A stretch of DNA of 64,000 nt from Halobacillus naozhouensis (GCF_029714185.1 NZ_CP121671.1:3286001-3350000); one strand, 5' to 3'. Positions 42,166 to 51,580 are shown, counted from the first letter of the stretch. Notes: generated by a model from the letters alone, not told the origin. Made by a program: numbers and translations.

Positions 42166-43218
42166 TTACCCTCTCTCCGGATAAAATAACACCTTCACAT
42201 GTGAACCTCTTCTATTAATCAAATCCTCAAACGTTTCAGGTCCTTCTTTCAATTCCAATTGATGCGAAATCATTGGTTTTACATTAATTTGACCTGTACT
42301 CATATAATGAACCGAAGCCTTCCACTCGCTGCCTGGAAACGGAGCGGAAATCGCATTCCATGAGCCAAGTACCCTTAGTTCATTCCGTACTATTCTTTCA
42401 AAATAGTACCGTTCAATATGAATATCCGCATACGGGATCCCCATGAAGACGACTTCCCCACCTTTCTTCGGGAGAGCAAATACTTGCGCAGATGTGATAG
42501 GAGAGCCTGCCGATTCTACAGCCAAATCAACACCCTGCCCGTTAGTATAGTCAACAATCTGCTCATGGGCTGGTTGCTCTAGTGAATTAATTAATACGTC
42601 CGCGCCTACTTGTTTAGCTACTTCAAGCTTTGTTTCATCAATATCGACCGCATACACTTTCTTCGCACCGAAAATTTTTGCCCATTGAATCGCAAGCAAA
42701 CCAATACTCCCGCAGCCCATAATGGCCACTTCTGCCCCCGGCTGGATAGTTGTCCGGTAGAAACCGTGAACCACAACAGAGGATGGCTCAATCAATGCTG
42801 CTGTATCGTAGTCCACATGATCTGGAAGTGGTACGATATGTTCTGCTGGAAGCTTTACATATTCCGCATAGGCGCCAGGATGACGCGCACCGATCACGGT
42901 TAATTTTTCACATCGTGATAACTCACCCTTTTGGCAGCTCAAACATTTACCACAATGGTACGTTGGACAGCCAGCTACTCGGTCACCGATTTTAATCTCC
43001 TCAACACCAGCTCCAACCGCTGCGACTTCCCCTGCAAACTCGTGACCAAATGTCATTCCTTCTACATAAGGTCCCAACTTTTTATACCTGGAGAGATCTG
43101 ACCCGCAGATCCCAACCGCTTTCACTTTGACAATCACATCATCTGCCTGCTCAATAACTGGCTCTGGCGATTCTTCAAAACGAATATCACGTTCATCATA
43201 AAGATTCAGGGACTTCAT
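42166..43218 (-). CDS. gatD: Zinc-dependent alcohol dehydrogenase, galactitol-1-phosphate 5-dehydrogenase type
   Basis: A medium-chain dehydrogenase of 350 residues that would oxidise the phosphorylated polyol delivered by the PTS to a ketose phosphate. Catalytic zinc residues are Cys in GICGSD and His-Glu in GHEFAG; structural zinc cysteines lie at CPTYHCGKCLSCQKGELSRC. The Rossmann motif GCGSIG near 170 and the Asp after AVDID indicate NAD. It is the last gene of an operon with IIA, IIB, IIC, a second dehydrogenase and a small protein. The name is by similarity; the substrate may be another hexitol phosphate. Confidence 0.82.
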   Translation of the reverse strand: MKSLNLYDERDIRFEESPEPVIEQADDVIVKVKAVGICGSDLSRYKKLGPYVEGMTFGHEFAGEVAAVGAGVEEIKIGDRVAGCPTYHCGKCLSCQKGELSRCEKLTVIGARHPGAYAEYVKLPAEHIVPLPDHVDYDTAALIEPSSVVVHGFYRTTIQPGAEVAIMGCGSIGLLAIQWAKIFGAKKVYAVDIDETKLEVAKQVGADVLINSLEQPAHEQIVDYTNGQGVDLAVESAGSPITSAQVFALPKKGGEVVFMGIPYADIHIERYYFERIVRNELRVLGSWNAISAPFPGSEWKASVHYMSTGQINVKPMISHQLELKEGPETFEDLINRRGSHVKVLFYPERG

Positions 43219-43247
43219 CTCTCTTTCCCCTTTCTATCAATCTCTTA

Positions 43248-43406
43248 CTAGTTTGCCGATGATTGTTGAGTCCTTTTTCCTCTGAAAATGATGCTGTATA
43301 AGGCGTATCCTACGACAAGTGAGTTAAAAATAACCTGGTATTCGTAGTAAACATCCCCTATCACTCTCATAGGTCCTAGCATAAAGTCTAATAGATCATC
43401 TACCAT
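43248..43406 (-). CDS. Small membrane-associated protein in the galactitol operon (52 aa)
   Basis: An ATG with GAGGGGATTAG directly upstream opens a 52-residue product starting MVDDLLDFMLGPMRVIG, with one hydrophobic stretch at about 24-42 and a basic end (FRGKRTQQSS). It fits exactly between the two dehydrogenase genes, with 29 bases on both sides. No family recognised. A single-helix protein in a PTS operon might be a partner of the transporter. Confidence 0.65.
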   Translation of the reverse strand: MVDDLLDFMLGPMRVIGDVYYEYQVIFNSLVVGYALYSIIFRGKRTQQSSAN

Positions 43407-43433
43407 CTAATCCCCTCATTTCCACAAATATTG

Positions 43434-44465
43434 TTACTCAACAGGAGTTAATAAAACTTTGATCGCTTCTCCGCTTTTAATGGCTTGATAAGCTTCTTCC
43501 CACTGGGTAATATCAAATTCATGTGTCACCATTGCTTTAGCATTCACACTGCCATTGTTCATTAACTCAAGAGATGGCTCCCAATCTGCTGGCTTTTGAC
43601 TCCTGCTCCCTACTACACGGATTTCCTTTTGAATAATTTTTTCAAGGTCGAATGGCACTTCTGGTTGAGGAAAAATGCCAACCTGACCATATTGACCTTT
43701 TTTACGCAGCAGATCCAATCCTTGTTGGGCTGCTGGGACCGCTCCAGAGCACTCAAATACAACATCTGCTCCATATCCGTCAGTCAGGCGGTTCACCAGT
43801 TCTTGAATATCCTGCTCCTGCGTATTCACGGCGTAGTCGATTCCTAATTCTCTTGCTTTGTCCAGGCGGACTTTATCGCTGGTTAATCCTGTGATTAGAA
43901 CTTGAGCCCCGTAACTCTGAGCCACTTGTGCTGTAAACAGACCAATTGGACCTGGCCCCATCACAACGACAACATCGCCATCGTTGATCTCTGTTTTTGC
44001 CACAGCATGATACGTACAAGCTAAAGGCTCAGTCATTGCTGCAGAGTGGTAATCGACTTTTTCAGGAAGGCGATGAACGCTGTCTTTACGGGCGATTAAG
44101 TACTTGGCAAAACCTCCATCCTGCTGAGTGCCAAGCCCTTTACGATGGTTACATAAGTTAAAGTCACCGGATTGACAGTACTCACATTCCCCGCAAATAT
44201 AAAAGGTCGTTTCTGAGGTCACTCTATCGCCAACATTAAATTCATGAACTCCTTCACCGACTTCCACAACCTTGCCTGAAAACTCATGTCCTAACGTAAC
44301 AGGCACTCTCACCTTGTAATGTCCTTCATAGGTATGAATATCAGACCCACAGATCCCTGCATAAACCACTTCAATTTTCACTTGATCACGACCGACTTGC
44401 GGCTCTTCTTTATCTTGAATTTCCAGACAACCAAATCCGAGTTCCTTTTTTACTAGTGCTTTCAT
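43434..44465 (-). CDS. Zinc-dependent alcohol dehydrogenase, sorbitol/polyol type
   Basis: 343 residues of the same superfamily as its neighbour. Zinc residues: Cys in GICGSD, His-Glu in GHEFSG, and four structural cysteines from CGECEYCQSGDFNLC. Cofactor motif GPGPIG near 172. Compared with the other dehydrogenase it is closer to sorbitol or xylitol dehydrogenases. Having two such enzymes in one PTS operon suggests two polyol substrates or two oxidation steps. It follows the IIC gene by 43 bases. Confidence 0.82.
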   Translation of the reverse strand: MKALVKKELGFGCLEIQDKEEPQVGRDQVKIEVVYAGICGSDIHTYEGHYKVRVPVTLGHEFSGKVVEVGEGVHEFNVGDRVTSETTFYICGECEYCQSGDFNLCNHRKGLGTQQDGGFAKYLIARKDSVHRLPEKVDYHSAAMTEPLACTYHAVAKTEINDGDVVVVMGPGPIGLFTAQVAQSYGAQVLITGLTSDKVRLDKARELGIDYAVNTQEQDIQELVNRLTDGYGADVVFECSGAVPAAQQGLDLLRKKGQYGQVGIFPQPEVPFDLEKIIQKEIRVVGSRSQKPADWEPSLELMNNGSVNAKAMVTHEFDITQWEEAYQAIKSGEAIKVLLTPVE

Positions 44466-44508
44466 TTGAACTCCTCCAGTTTGATCTATTTCTGTAAATA
44501 TAAAAGGA

Positions 44509-45768
44509 TTAATTAAATAGACTAAACAGCTTAAAGATGATCCAATTCACTAAGTTCCCACCTTGGTCAATACTCGAAATCCTGGTTGACCCTTCTGGCA
44601 TATTAAAATCTGTATTAAGGGCCATTTCCGTGAAAATAGGTGCGATATCTGTTGCCATATAAAGAGACAACGCAATCATAACTGTCCCTACAAGAACAGA
44701 ATGAACAATATTTCCTTTCGCGCCACCGACGATAAAAGCCACAATAAATGGAATAGTAGCCAGGTCACCAAATGGCAGCAAAGCGTTCCCCGGTAAAATA
44801 ACGGCCAATACAACTGTAATAGGAACGAGGATAAGGGCTGTGGAGATGACAGCAGGGTGGCCGAGTAACACGGCTGCATCAAGTCCAATGTAAATTTCTC
44901 TTTCACCAAATCGTTTTGATAACCATTCGCGAGCAGATTCAGACACAGGCATTAATCCTTCCATCAGAATCTTAACCATACGCGGCATCAGTACCATAAC
45001 TGCAGCCATTGCCATACCGATTTCAATGACTTCCCCAGCATTGTATCCTGCCAATAAGCCAATGGCTGCACCAAGGAACAATCCAATGAAAATGGATTCT
45101 CCAAAGATACCAAACCGTTTTTGAATCGTATCAGGATCTGCATCCCATTTTTTTATAACGGGAGTCTTTTGCAGTAGTTGGACCAGGAAAATTCCTGGAG
45201 CGTAAGAAATCGTACTGCCTGTAGCAATGGATACTCCGGGTAATTCATAAAAGTCACTGACCATTGGTGCTGTCCAATCGGCGACTTTCAAACAGACAAT
45301 CTGGAATAATACCGCTGCGATCAGACCTTGGATAATACTCCCGGAAATGGCGTAAACCAGCGCTGCCATGAAGGTATAGTGCCAATAGTTCCAGATGTCC
45401 ACGTTCATCGTTTTCGTCGTCTTCGTAACAAGCATGACAACGTTTACAACTAGACCCAGTGGAATAATAAAGGCCGCTACAACAGATGCCCATGCAATCG
45501 AGGATGTGGCCGGCCAGCCTACATCAATCACATTTAACTCCACTCCTAATCGATCAACCATTCCCTGGGCTGCAGGACCAAGATTATTAACGAGCAAATC
45601 TACCACTAAGAAAATACCAACGAAAGCCACACCGATCGTTAAACCAGAACGAAAGGCTTTGCCGGGTTTCTGGCCGAATAGTAACCCTAACAAGAAAATG
45701 GCAACCGGTAATATGACTGTTGCACCTAAGTCTAAAAAGCTTTGTATTACATCAACAAACCCTTGCAT
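44509..45768 (-). CDS. gatC: PTS galactitol-type enzyme IIC
   Basis: A 419-residue membrane permease with about eleven hydrophobic segments, matching the galactitol family (ATVILPVAIFLLGLLFGQKP at the start, ISYAPGIFLVQLLQKTP in the middle). It moves the polyol across the membrane while IIB phosphorylates it. A 72-base gap follows the IIB gene. The specificity (galactitol versus another polyol such as arabitol) is not certain from sequence. Confidence 0.88.
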   Translation of the reverse strand: MQGFVDVIQSFLDLGATVILPVAIFLLGLLFGQKPGKAFRSGLTIGVAFVGIFLVVDLLVNNLGPAAQGMVDRLGVELNVIDVGWPATSSIAWASVVAAFIIPLGLVVNVVMLVTKTTKTMNVDIWNYWHYTFMAALVYAISGSIIQGLIAAVLFQIVCLKVADWTAPMVSDFYELPGVSIATGSTISYAPGIFLVQLLQKTPVIKKWDADPDTIQKRFGIFGESIFIGLFLGAAIGLLAGYNAGEVIEIGMAMAAVMVLMPRMVKILMEGLMPVSESAREWLSKRFGEREIYIGLDAAVLLGHPAVISTALILVPITVVLAVILPGNALLPFGDLATIPFIVAFIVGGAKGNIVHSVLVGTVMIALSLYMATDIAPIFTEMALNTDFNMPEGSTRISSIDQGGNLVNWIIFKLFSLFN

Positions 45769-45840
45769 GTTCGTTTCCTCCCCACTTATTTAAAGTGAAC
45801 CTCATTCGTCAATTAGACAGTCTTCTAGTCTTGCAGCCGC

Positions 45841-46125
45841 CTATTTTTTCAGTTCTTCTAAGATCTGCTGTTTTGTATTTTCCGTTCCAATTCCTGTCAG
45901 GAAAGATTGGGCGTTAATCACCGGGAATGGATAATCTTTTTTCGTCATCGCCGTCGTGACTAGTAAATCAGCTGTGTCTACGTAGCCGCCTATCTCTGCA
46001 ATCTTAATTTGAACTAAATCAACTTTCAGGTTATTATCTTTAACCATTTCTTCAATTGCCCCATTCACCACCGTTGATGTTGCGATACCTGCTCCGCATG
46101 CTACCAATACTTGTTTCTTTTCCAT
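45841..46125 (-). CDS. gatB: PTS galactitol-type enzyme IIB
   Basis: A 94-residue cytoplasmic phosphocarrier. The P-loop-like motif LVACGAGIATSTVV contains the active-site Cys10. It receives phosphate from the IIA protein encoded two bases upstream and passes it to the sugar bound by IIC. Length and motif are standard for the family. Confidence 0.88.
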   Translation of the reverse strand: MEKKQVLVACGAGIATSTVVNGAIEEMVKDNNLKVDLVQIKIAEIGGYVDTADLLVTTAMTKKDYPFPVINAQSFLTGIGTENTKQQILEELKK

Positions 46126-46127
46126 GT

Positions 46128-46613
46128 TTACTCATCTCCTTTAAGTGCAATAAAGTCTAATTTTTCTTCTAATAAACATTTAATCTTTGTTTTATCTCGT
46201 TCACTTATTAAATATTTCAAGGTGTCTTCATTCTGAAAGATTTGCATCAGTGTTTGCAGAAGGGATAACTGTGAATGGGCCTCATCCATGGCCAGCATAA
46301 ACACTAGTTTCACGGGTGTAGTTTCGCTATCATCCCCCATAACGCCGAAATCAACAGCCTGTTTTAAAACGCCTATACTAATTGTTTTTTTATTCACATG
46401 CTCCACGTCAGTGTGTGGAATCGCAACAGATACCCCTGCTGTGGGTAAACCTGTCGGAAATTCACCTTCTCTTTCGATCACAGCTTGGATAAAGCTTTCT
46501 TTTACTAGATTTCTGTCTACTAAATTACGGGCCATTGTAGTTAAAACATCTTCTTTCAGTGTGCCTTCTAAATCTAGCAGGATGACGGATTCATTAAAAA
46601 AGATTTCACTCAT
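46128..46613 (-). CDS. gatA: PTS enzyme IIA (galactitol/fructose-mannitol type)
   Basis: 161 residues with the phosphohistidine motif AIPHTDVEHV near residue 67. It accepts phosphate from HPr and donates it to the IIB encoded by the next gene. The ATG has little spacing to its regulator gene upstream (39 bases), so the regulator and the transporter are probably cotranscribed. Confidence 0.87.
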   Translation of the reverse strand: MSEIFFNESVILLDLEGTLKEDVLTTMARNLVDRNLVKESFIQAVIEREGEFPTGLPTAGVSVAIPHTDVEHVNKKTISIGVLKQAVDFGVMGDDSETTPVKLVFMLAMDEAHSQLSLLQTLMQIFQNEDTLKYLISERDKTKIKCLLEEKLDFIALKGDE

Positions 46614-46652
46614 TTTCTACCCCCACGATCTTCTTTTGTAATGACTGCTGGT

Positions 46653-48710
46653 TCAATCCATAGAATAGGATTTAATTATTTTATAAATCTCTTTGACTGA
46701 GTTAGAGCTTATGATGCGATTTCGATCTTCTTCCGAGCCGGCGAGCTTCATCAGCTGCATTAGAGCATGGATATGCTGCTGTTTATCAACTGCAGCAATA
46801 ACAATGATGAGGTTTATCTGATAGTCCCCTGTAAAATCAACCCCCTCCTTGAGCCTGAGAAGACTCATTCCCACTTCATTTACGCCCTCCTCTGGAGCTG
46901 CGTGTGGAATAGCGATATTTGGCCCGATCACAATATAGGGATCCTCTACTGTACGATGAATCATCGCTTCCACATATTCCGCTTCGATCTTACCTTTATC
47001 TATTAATGGCTGGGCACTTACTCGAAGTGCCTCCTCCCAGGAAGCAACAGAATTCCTTACTGTAATATGACGTTGAGGAATTAAGTCATTAATATTCATA
47101 TCTCTTTTTTTGACAGACTGTTTAACCGAGGATTCCTCATCGCGATCAATGTACGTTTGCAAATCCTCAGCGAGTGACTTCTCATTTTCAATCACGGCAT
47201 GATTTCTGATAATATCGATTAAGTGATTCACATTCATGTCTTTTGGAATATAGCCGTGCAATTCCAGCATGACCTGTTTTCGAAGACGGTATTTTTCATC
47301 TTCTGCCAAAAACGCACTGGAAATGAACATTTTTTTATCTGTCTCTAGTGATGTTGGAGAGAAGACAATATCGTAATCTAAGTTGTAATTGAGAAATTCA
47401 CGTACAGATAAGGAATCAAGAAAGATAAATCCCGGAAATAACTCCCTTAATTCGTTGAACATCAGTCTTGATACCGAAACACCTTGAGGGCAGACAACCA
47501 CTGCCTTTATTTTTTCCTCAATACTATCTCCCTGCCTGGTCATCCACCCGCCAATAAGCATCGTGATATAAATCGTTTCGCTTTCGGGAATAGCCATGCC
47601 GATTAAATCTTGAAGCGGCCCTGTTGACCGTTTGACCAGATGGTGCAATTCCTTGAACTCCTTATTTAAAGAGTCCTGAACATCCATGGTTTCAGTTAGC
47701 TGGTACTTAATTCGATAATAAGCAGGCTTAATATGCTGGAACAGCTTATTCATCAGCTGCTGTCGATCCTGCAAATAGATACAAGCACTCTTCTCAAATA
47801 AGCGCAGCATGTCATCAATGGCAGGAATTAATTCTGGAATAGCATCATCATTCGTTAAATACTCCGACCAATAAACATTGGTCGTTAACAGATGGAGGGT
47901 AATGAATAAACGTTCTACGACTGGAATTTGCCTGGCATCATGGAAAATCTCCTCGGTCGCCAAATATTCCTTCGTATCAGATAATTCCTCATACTCGATA
48001 GAAAATGAATCGACCTCATTACCTTGCTGGATCCTTCTTAGAATTAAGATAAGAATATAAGGCATCGTGTCTAATTTTTCATCGGTGAATTTCAAATTCA
48101 GCTTGCTCTCGACGTTCTCAATTCGCTGATTAAACTCATTGATTTCTTCCGTATCAATATTCGCTAATTGTCTTATCCTCTTCTGTCCACCATGGACCTG
48201 CAGGAGTTGATAGGTGATCGTAATAAGTAATTTTCGAATTTGAAACTCTTTTCCTTCGATCAAATAACCCGATGCCCTTGAATAGCGAATCAGCAATCTA
48301 TATTCGTCTAACTGTTTCTGTACTTGCTTTAAATCACTAAGAACCGTATTTTTGCTAACGTCAAGTTCACTCGTAAAATGGTTAAGTGACAGTTCTTCTT
48401 TACTGCTCAAGAGCATCATGATGATAAGATCAACACGTTGGCTTTCCGTGAGAGCAGTTAGCTTTAAAGGAGTACTTTCTTCTTCACAGCAGAGTTTCGT
48501 AAAAACGGATTGGTCGATGATAAAATGACCTTTCCTCGTTCTTTCTATTACTGGAAGGTTCTCGACCATAAGCCACTCATTGATTTTGTTAAAGCTGTAT
48601 CCAAGCTGGCGACGAGTTAAGTTATATTTCTTCTCTATGGCCAGGCTTGTGATGCTTGGATTGCTGACCAATTCATCCAAAATCCGCTTACTTCTCTCAT
48701 CAAGTGACAA
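46653..48710 (-). CDS. PRD-containing transcriptional activator of the galactitol operon (BglG/MtlR-like)
   Basis: 685 residues from a TTG start with AAGGGGGG and AAGG upstream. Helix-turn-helix regions lie in about 1-140, two PRD domains in about 190-410, a IIB-like domain around VVCPQGVSVSRL near 415-500, and a IIA domain with IAIPHAAPEEG near 600. Its activity should depend on phosphorylation by HPr and by the cognate IIA/IIB. It is first in the operon and behind a cre site, so carbon catabolite repression and specific induction act on the same promoter. A palindrome upstream may be its own binding site. Confidence 0.87.
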   Translation of the reverse strand: MSLDERSKRILDELVSNPSITSLAIEKKYNLTRRQLGYSFNKINEWLMVENLPVIERTRKGHFIIDQSVFTKLCCEEESTPLKLTALTESQRVDLIIMMLLSSKEELSLNHFTSELDVSKNTVLSDLKQVQKQLDEYRLLIRYSRASGYLIEGKEFQIRKLLITITYQLLQVHGGQKRIRQLANIDTEEINEFNQRIENVESKLNLKFTDEKLDTMPYILILILRRIQQGNEVDSFSIEYEELSDTKEYLATEEIFHDARQIPVVERLFITLHLLTTNVYWSEYLTNDDAIPELIPAIDDMLRLFEKSACIYLQDRQQLMNKLFQHIKPAYYRIKYQLTETMDVQDSLNKEFKELHHLVKRSTGPLQDLIGMAIPESETIYITMLIGGWMTRQGDSIEEKIKAVVVCPQGVSVSRLMFNELRELFPGFIFLDSLSVREFLNYNLDYDIVFSPTSLETDKKMFISSAFLAEDEKYRLRKQVMLELHGYIPKDMNVNHLIDIIRNHAVIENEKSLAEDLQTYIDRDEESSVKQSVKKRDMNINDLIPQRHITVRNSVASWEEALRVSAQPLIDKGKIEAEYVEAMIHRTVEDPYIVIGPNIAIPHAAPEEGVNEVGMSLLRLKEGVDFTGDYQINLIIVIAAVDKQQHIHALMQLMKLAGSEEDRNRIISSNSVKEIYKIIKSYSMD

Positions 48711-48758
48711 CCTTAGCCCCCCTTTTCAAATTTATTGTAGCATTCAGAAAACTCGTAA

Positions 48759-48773
48759 TGTATACGCTTTCAT
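48759..48773 (-). promoter_or_regulatory. cre site (CcpA) for the galactitol operon
   Basis: On the minus strand ATGAAAGCGTATACA matches WTGNAANCGNWNNCW at every position, about 50 bases before the regulator start. Confidence 0.75.
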
Positions 48774-48784
48774 CTCAAGTAAGC

Positions 48785-48799
48785 GTACATTTAATGTAC
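48785..48799. promoter_or_regulatory. Palindrome upstream of the galactitol promoter (activator site candidate)
   Basis: GTACATT and AATGTAC are exact inverted halves around one base. The place, just upstream of the cre site, is where a PRD-type activator would bind. Confidence 0.4.
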
Positions 48800-48848
48800 A
48801 ATATCGTGATTTACATCGAGAAACACAGAAATTGAACAATCATACACT

Positions 48849-48896
48849 AAAAAAGCAAAGCCTAGGCAGAACTAGTCTTCTGCCTAGGCTTTGCTT
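48849..48896 (-). terminator. Terminator, 18-bp perfect stem
   Basis: AAGCAAAGCCTAGGCAGA pairs perfectly with TCTGCCTAGGCTTTGCTT, followed on the minus strand by TTTTTTAG. It ends the thioesterase operon. Confidence 0.8.
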
Positions 48897-49027
48897 CCTA
48901 TAAATAAACACATTTGGTTTTAAACCACAACCGATATTGGTGCAAACGTGAACATTCTTCCTTTGTGTTCTTTCTTACCGGTTAAATGCTTGCACAGGTC
49001 CTTTTTCCTGGAAGTGCACCCTTCCGT

Positions 49028-49402
49028 CTATTTCATTATCGTGGAGCCATGAAGCCGTTCCGGTTTCGCCCCAAGAATCAACAGAAATATTCTGGAGTCC
49101 CCTATTTTCCGATGCTTTGTCATGAAGGCTTTGACAACATGAATGTCCGAACATTCCTTCAGGGTCTGTACTTCACAATGGTAAAGTCGAAGAACCGATT
49201 CCCTAACAAACTTTGGCTTATATTCCGGAAGTTCCTCATCCATTAATAAGGAACCCATATATCCATATTTTAGTTGTAATTGTCTAGTTAAACTGACCAC
49301 ATGAAGCAATTGTTCATAGAGCTCGGAATGCTGCCGCTTTATTTCCTCTAAGTCATTCCTTGCCTTACAAATGTCATTTAGACCGGCTACCGCTAGTGCC
49401 AT
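49028..49402 (-). CDS. Hypothetical protein downstream of the thioesterase (124 aa)
   Basis: A soluble, basic protein, helical at first (LNDICKARNDLEEIKRQHSE). Its ATG shares a base with the stop of the thioesterase gene (TAATG), so translation is coupled. A terminator lies about 130 bases beyond its end. No family recognised. It is probably real because of the coupling, but I cannot infer a role beyond a link to the thioesterase. Confidence 0.55.
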   Translation of the reverse strand: MALAVAGLNDICKARNDLEEIKRQHSELYEQLLHVVSLTRQLQLKYGYMGSLLMDEELPEYKPKFVRESVLRLYHCEVQTLKECSDIHVVKAFMTKHRKIGDSRIFLLILGAKPERLHGSTIMK

Positions 49403-49938
49403 TATGCTTCAACTCCTTTTTCCCATGGTTTCTCTAGACCAATGATTTCGGTTAATTCCTGACTGTGTTTTCTACGGATCCTCCGTGTTTCTGCACGTTC
49501 TTTTCCAGATTCGTAAAGGAATCTCTCCTCTTCTGTTTCAGGCACAAGATCCGGAACTTTAATCGGATGTTTATTCTCATCCAGGGCTACGAACGTAAGA
49601 AATGCGGTTGCTGCCATGCGACGTTCCCCTGAGATCATGTCTTCAGCAATTACTTTGCAGAAAATTTCCATCGATTTGCTGCCTGTGTAGGAGACGAATG
49701 ATTCTACACAAACCGAATCAGTTTGATGGATAGGATGCAGGAAGTCAATGGAATCAGTAGAAGCCGTTACACATTCCTTGACCCTGGCATGACGGCGGGC
49801 GGACAGGGTGGCGTTGTTATCGAGTTTCTTCATCAATACGCCGCCAAATAGTGTATTGTAATTATTCAGGTCATTGATCATCACTTGATCAGTATTCACA
49901 ATTAGACTTTCTTTCGGGTTTCTCGTTTTGATCGTCAT
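49402..49938 (-). CDS. Acyl-CoA thioesterase, hotdog fold (YkhA-like)
   Basis: A cytoplasmic acyl-CoA hydrolase of 178 residues. The hotdog signature is visible at NYNTLFGGVLMKKLDNNATL, with the active Asp in the following helix, and SIDFLHPIHQTDSVC is the central strand. The start is the ATG preceded by GGAAGGGAATAC; an upstream in-frame ATG gives a 31-residue extension that does not fit the family. It releases free fatty acid and CoA and may protect the CoA pool. Cotranscribed with a hypothetical gene. Confidence 0.87.
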   Translation of the reverse strand: MTIKTRNPKESLIVNTDQVMINDLNNYNTLFGGVLMKKLDNNATLSARRHARVKECVTASTDSIDFLHPIHQTDSVCVESFVSYTGSKSMEIFCKVIAEDMISGERRMAATAFLTFVALDENKHPIKVPDLVPETEEERFLYESGKERAETRRIRRKHSQELTEIIGLEKPWEKGVEA

Positions 49939-50116
49939 TGTATTCCCTTCCTTGCCTTTTATGGTGTTCAATGCATTGACATTACCCAGTGTAGAACGGT
50001 GTGAAAGATAAGTGAAATGGTTATTCCTCATCTAAACAATAGATCTTATCTATGGAAACGCATCCACCCATACCATATAGGAATACAATTGGCATAATAA
50101 TGTAGAAAATTTTTAT

Positions 50117-50148
50117 AAAAAAATGAGTCTGGAAAACTCCAGACTCAT
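50117..50148 (-). terminator. Terminator of the LysR-type gene
   Basis: ATGAGTCTGGA pairs perfectly with TCCAGACTCAT around AAAC, followed on the minus strand by TTTTTTTA. Confidence 0.85.
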
Positions 50149-50163
50149 CTTCTAGCACACAAA

Positions 50164-51060
50164 CTAATTAGAAAAACTCCCCAATGTTAAACGCTCCTGG
50201 GTAAACTTCAGCCACTCTTTCGTGGCATAAGATTGATAATGATCTTTCTTCCAAATCAAAGCAAGATCCCATTCTATCATCGGCTTCACTACTTTAATTC
50301 TGTGGACATCTTCCTTAAGAAGCATCGATACACTGTGCGGCAAGATTGATATCCCTAAATCGGCCGCAATCATTTTTCCAATAAAGTCCCACTGGGTACT
50401 CTCGGAAACGACATGCGGCAAAAACCCCGCTTCCTTACACGCCTCTTTAATTCGGTCATTTAAAGCGAAATCTTTGTTGAACAGAATCAATGGTTCATCT
50501 TTCAATTCTTCAAGCTTCACTTGTTTCCTTGACGCAAGGCGATGAGACGGAGGGACTATTACTTTCAAGCCCTCTTTCATAAAAGAAAAATAACGGAAGT
50601 TCTCCTCCTCTGTTGGCAGCACCGTGATCCCAACATCTAACTGATCATTGAATATATCCTCTTCAATTTTCTTCGTTCCATTTTCCAATAGCTGAAAGGT
50701 AATGTTCGGGTAAAGCTGATGAAACTCTCCTAGAATACGGATAAAATGATCGGCATCCATAATCGGAGGCAGACCAATTCGAATATGACCCTTTTGCAAA
50801 CCTAATAAATCATCCAATTCAGTCTTCAGATTATCAAAAGCTCGATCAATCGTTTGAGCTTGATCGAGAATCACGCGGCCGGCATCGGTTAGGACAAGTT
50901 TCTTTCTGGACCGATCAAACAGCTCAACCCCAAGCTCTTCCTCTAAGTTTTTAATCATTTTACTGATCGTCGGCTGTGTTAAAAACAGATGATCTGCAGC
51001 TCGGGTAAAACTGCTAAATCGTGAAACTTCTATAAAATACTTCAGGTGTCGAATATCCAT
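50164..51060 (-). CDS. LysR family transcriptional regulator (CidR/CzcR-like)
   Basis: 298 residues: N-terminal winged helix (FTRAADHLFLTQPTISKMIK at about 18-37) and a two-lobed effector-binding domain from about 90. The sequence start MDIRHLKYFIEV is typical of the CidR/CzcR branch. The ATG follows AGGTGAAAGAACTT; an ATG four codons upstream is less likely. It is monocistronic with no adjacent divergent target gene, so its regulon is unknown; CidR relatives respond to acetate or control holin-like genes. Confidence 0.85.
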   Translation of the reverse strand: MDIRHLKYFIEVSRFSSFTRAADHLFLTQPTISKMIKNLEEELGVELFDRSRKKLVLTDAGRVILDQAQTIDRAFDNLKTELDDLLGLQKGHIRIGLPPIMDADHFIRILGEFHQLYPNITFQLLENGTKKIEEDIFNDQLDVGITVLPTEEENFRYFSFMKEGLKVIVPPSHRLASRKQVKLEELKDEPLILFNKDFALNDRIKEACKEAGFLPHVVSESTQWDFIGKMIAADLGISILPHSVSMLLKEDVHRIKVVKPMIEWDLALIWKKDHYQSYATKEWLKFTQERLTLGSFSN

Positions 51061-51196
51061 AAGTTCTTTCACCTATCCTGTTCACTAAAAATACTTATAT
51101 ATTGGAGCGCTCATACCTTGGTTGCAGCAAGTAAGTGTGTAAACTTTAACAAGCACTCTAAACACAGAGTTACCTAGCAGCAAATTCGAGTTCAGT

Positions 51197-51580
51197 TTAT
51201 TTTTTTTTAGGCTTTTCGTCCAAAATGGAACGTAATTCTTTAATATCGTCTTCTGATAAAGAATCCTCCTTGATAAACTGAACCAGCATTGACTTTAACG
51301 TTCCGCCATAAATTCGTTTAAGAAAGGACTGTGCCTCGGCGCGCTGACACTCTTCTTGCGAATAAAGCGGGACAAACGTATAGATCCTCTGATCTTTATT
51401 AACCCCAACCACTTCTTTGTGAACAAGACGATCCAAAAGAGTCCGTACAGTTTTTGCCTTCCAATCCGTTTGCTCCTGTATAGAGGATATAACTTCATTG
51501 GCCGTTTGTGGAGTCTTTTTCCAAAGTACATGCATAACTTCCCATTCCGATTCTGAAATTTTAGGGATTTTCTTCGTCAT
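51197..51580 (-). CDS. blaI: BlaI/MecI family penicillinase repressor
   Basis: 127 residues with a winged-helix domain (SESEWEVMHVLWKKTPQTAN at 7-26, then WKAKTVRTLLDRLVHK) and a C-terminal dimerisation helix. It represses bla and its own operon until the induced BlaR1 pathway cuts it; the usual cut region follows the dimer helices. The ATG with GGAGGGAGGATAAG is chosen over one nine codons upstream. It is the second gene after blaR1, the order found in staphylococci rather than in Bacillus licheniformis. Confidence 0.9.
   Translation of the reverse strand: MTKKIPKISESEWEVMHVLWKKTPQTANEVISSIQEQTDWKAKTVRTLLDRLVHKEVVGVNKDQRIYTFVPLYSQEECQRAEAQSFLKRIYGGTLKSMLVQFIKEDSLSEDDIKELRSILDEKPKKK

Larger units (their letters stand above)
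48711..49027. other. Intergenic region between the galactitol operon and the next minus-strand gene
   Basis: It holds the cre site, the palindrome, a weak -10 TACAAT candidate at about 48733-48738 and the terminator of the upstream gene. No supported gene. Confidence 0.6.
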
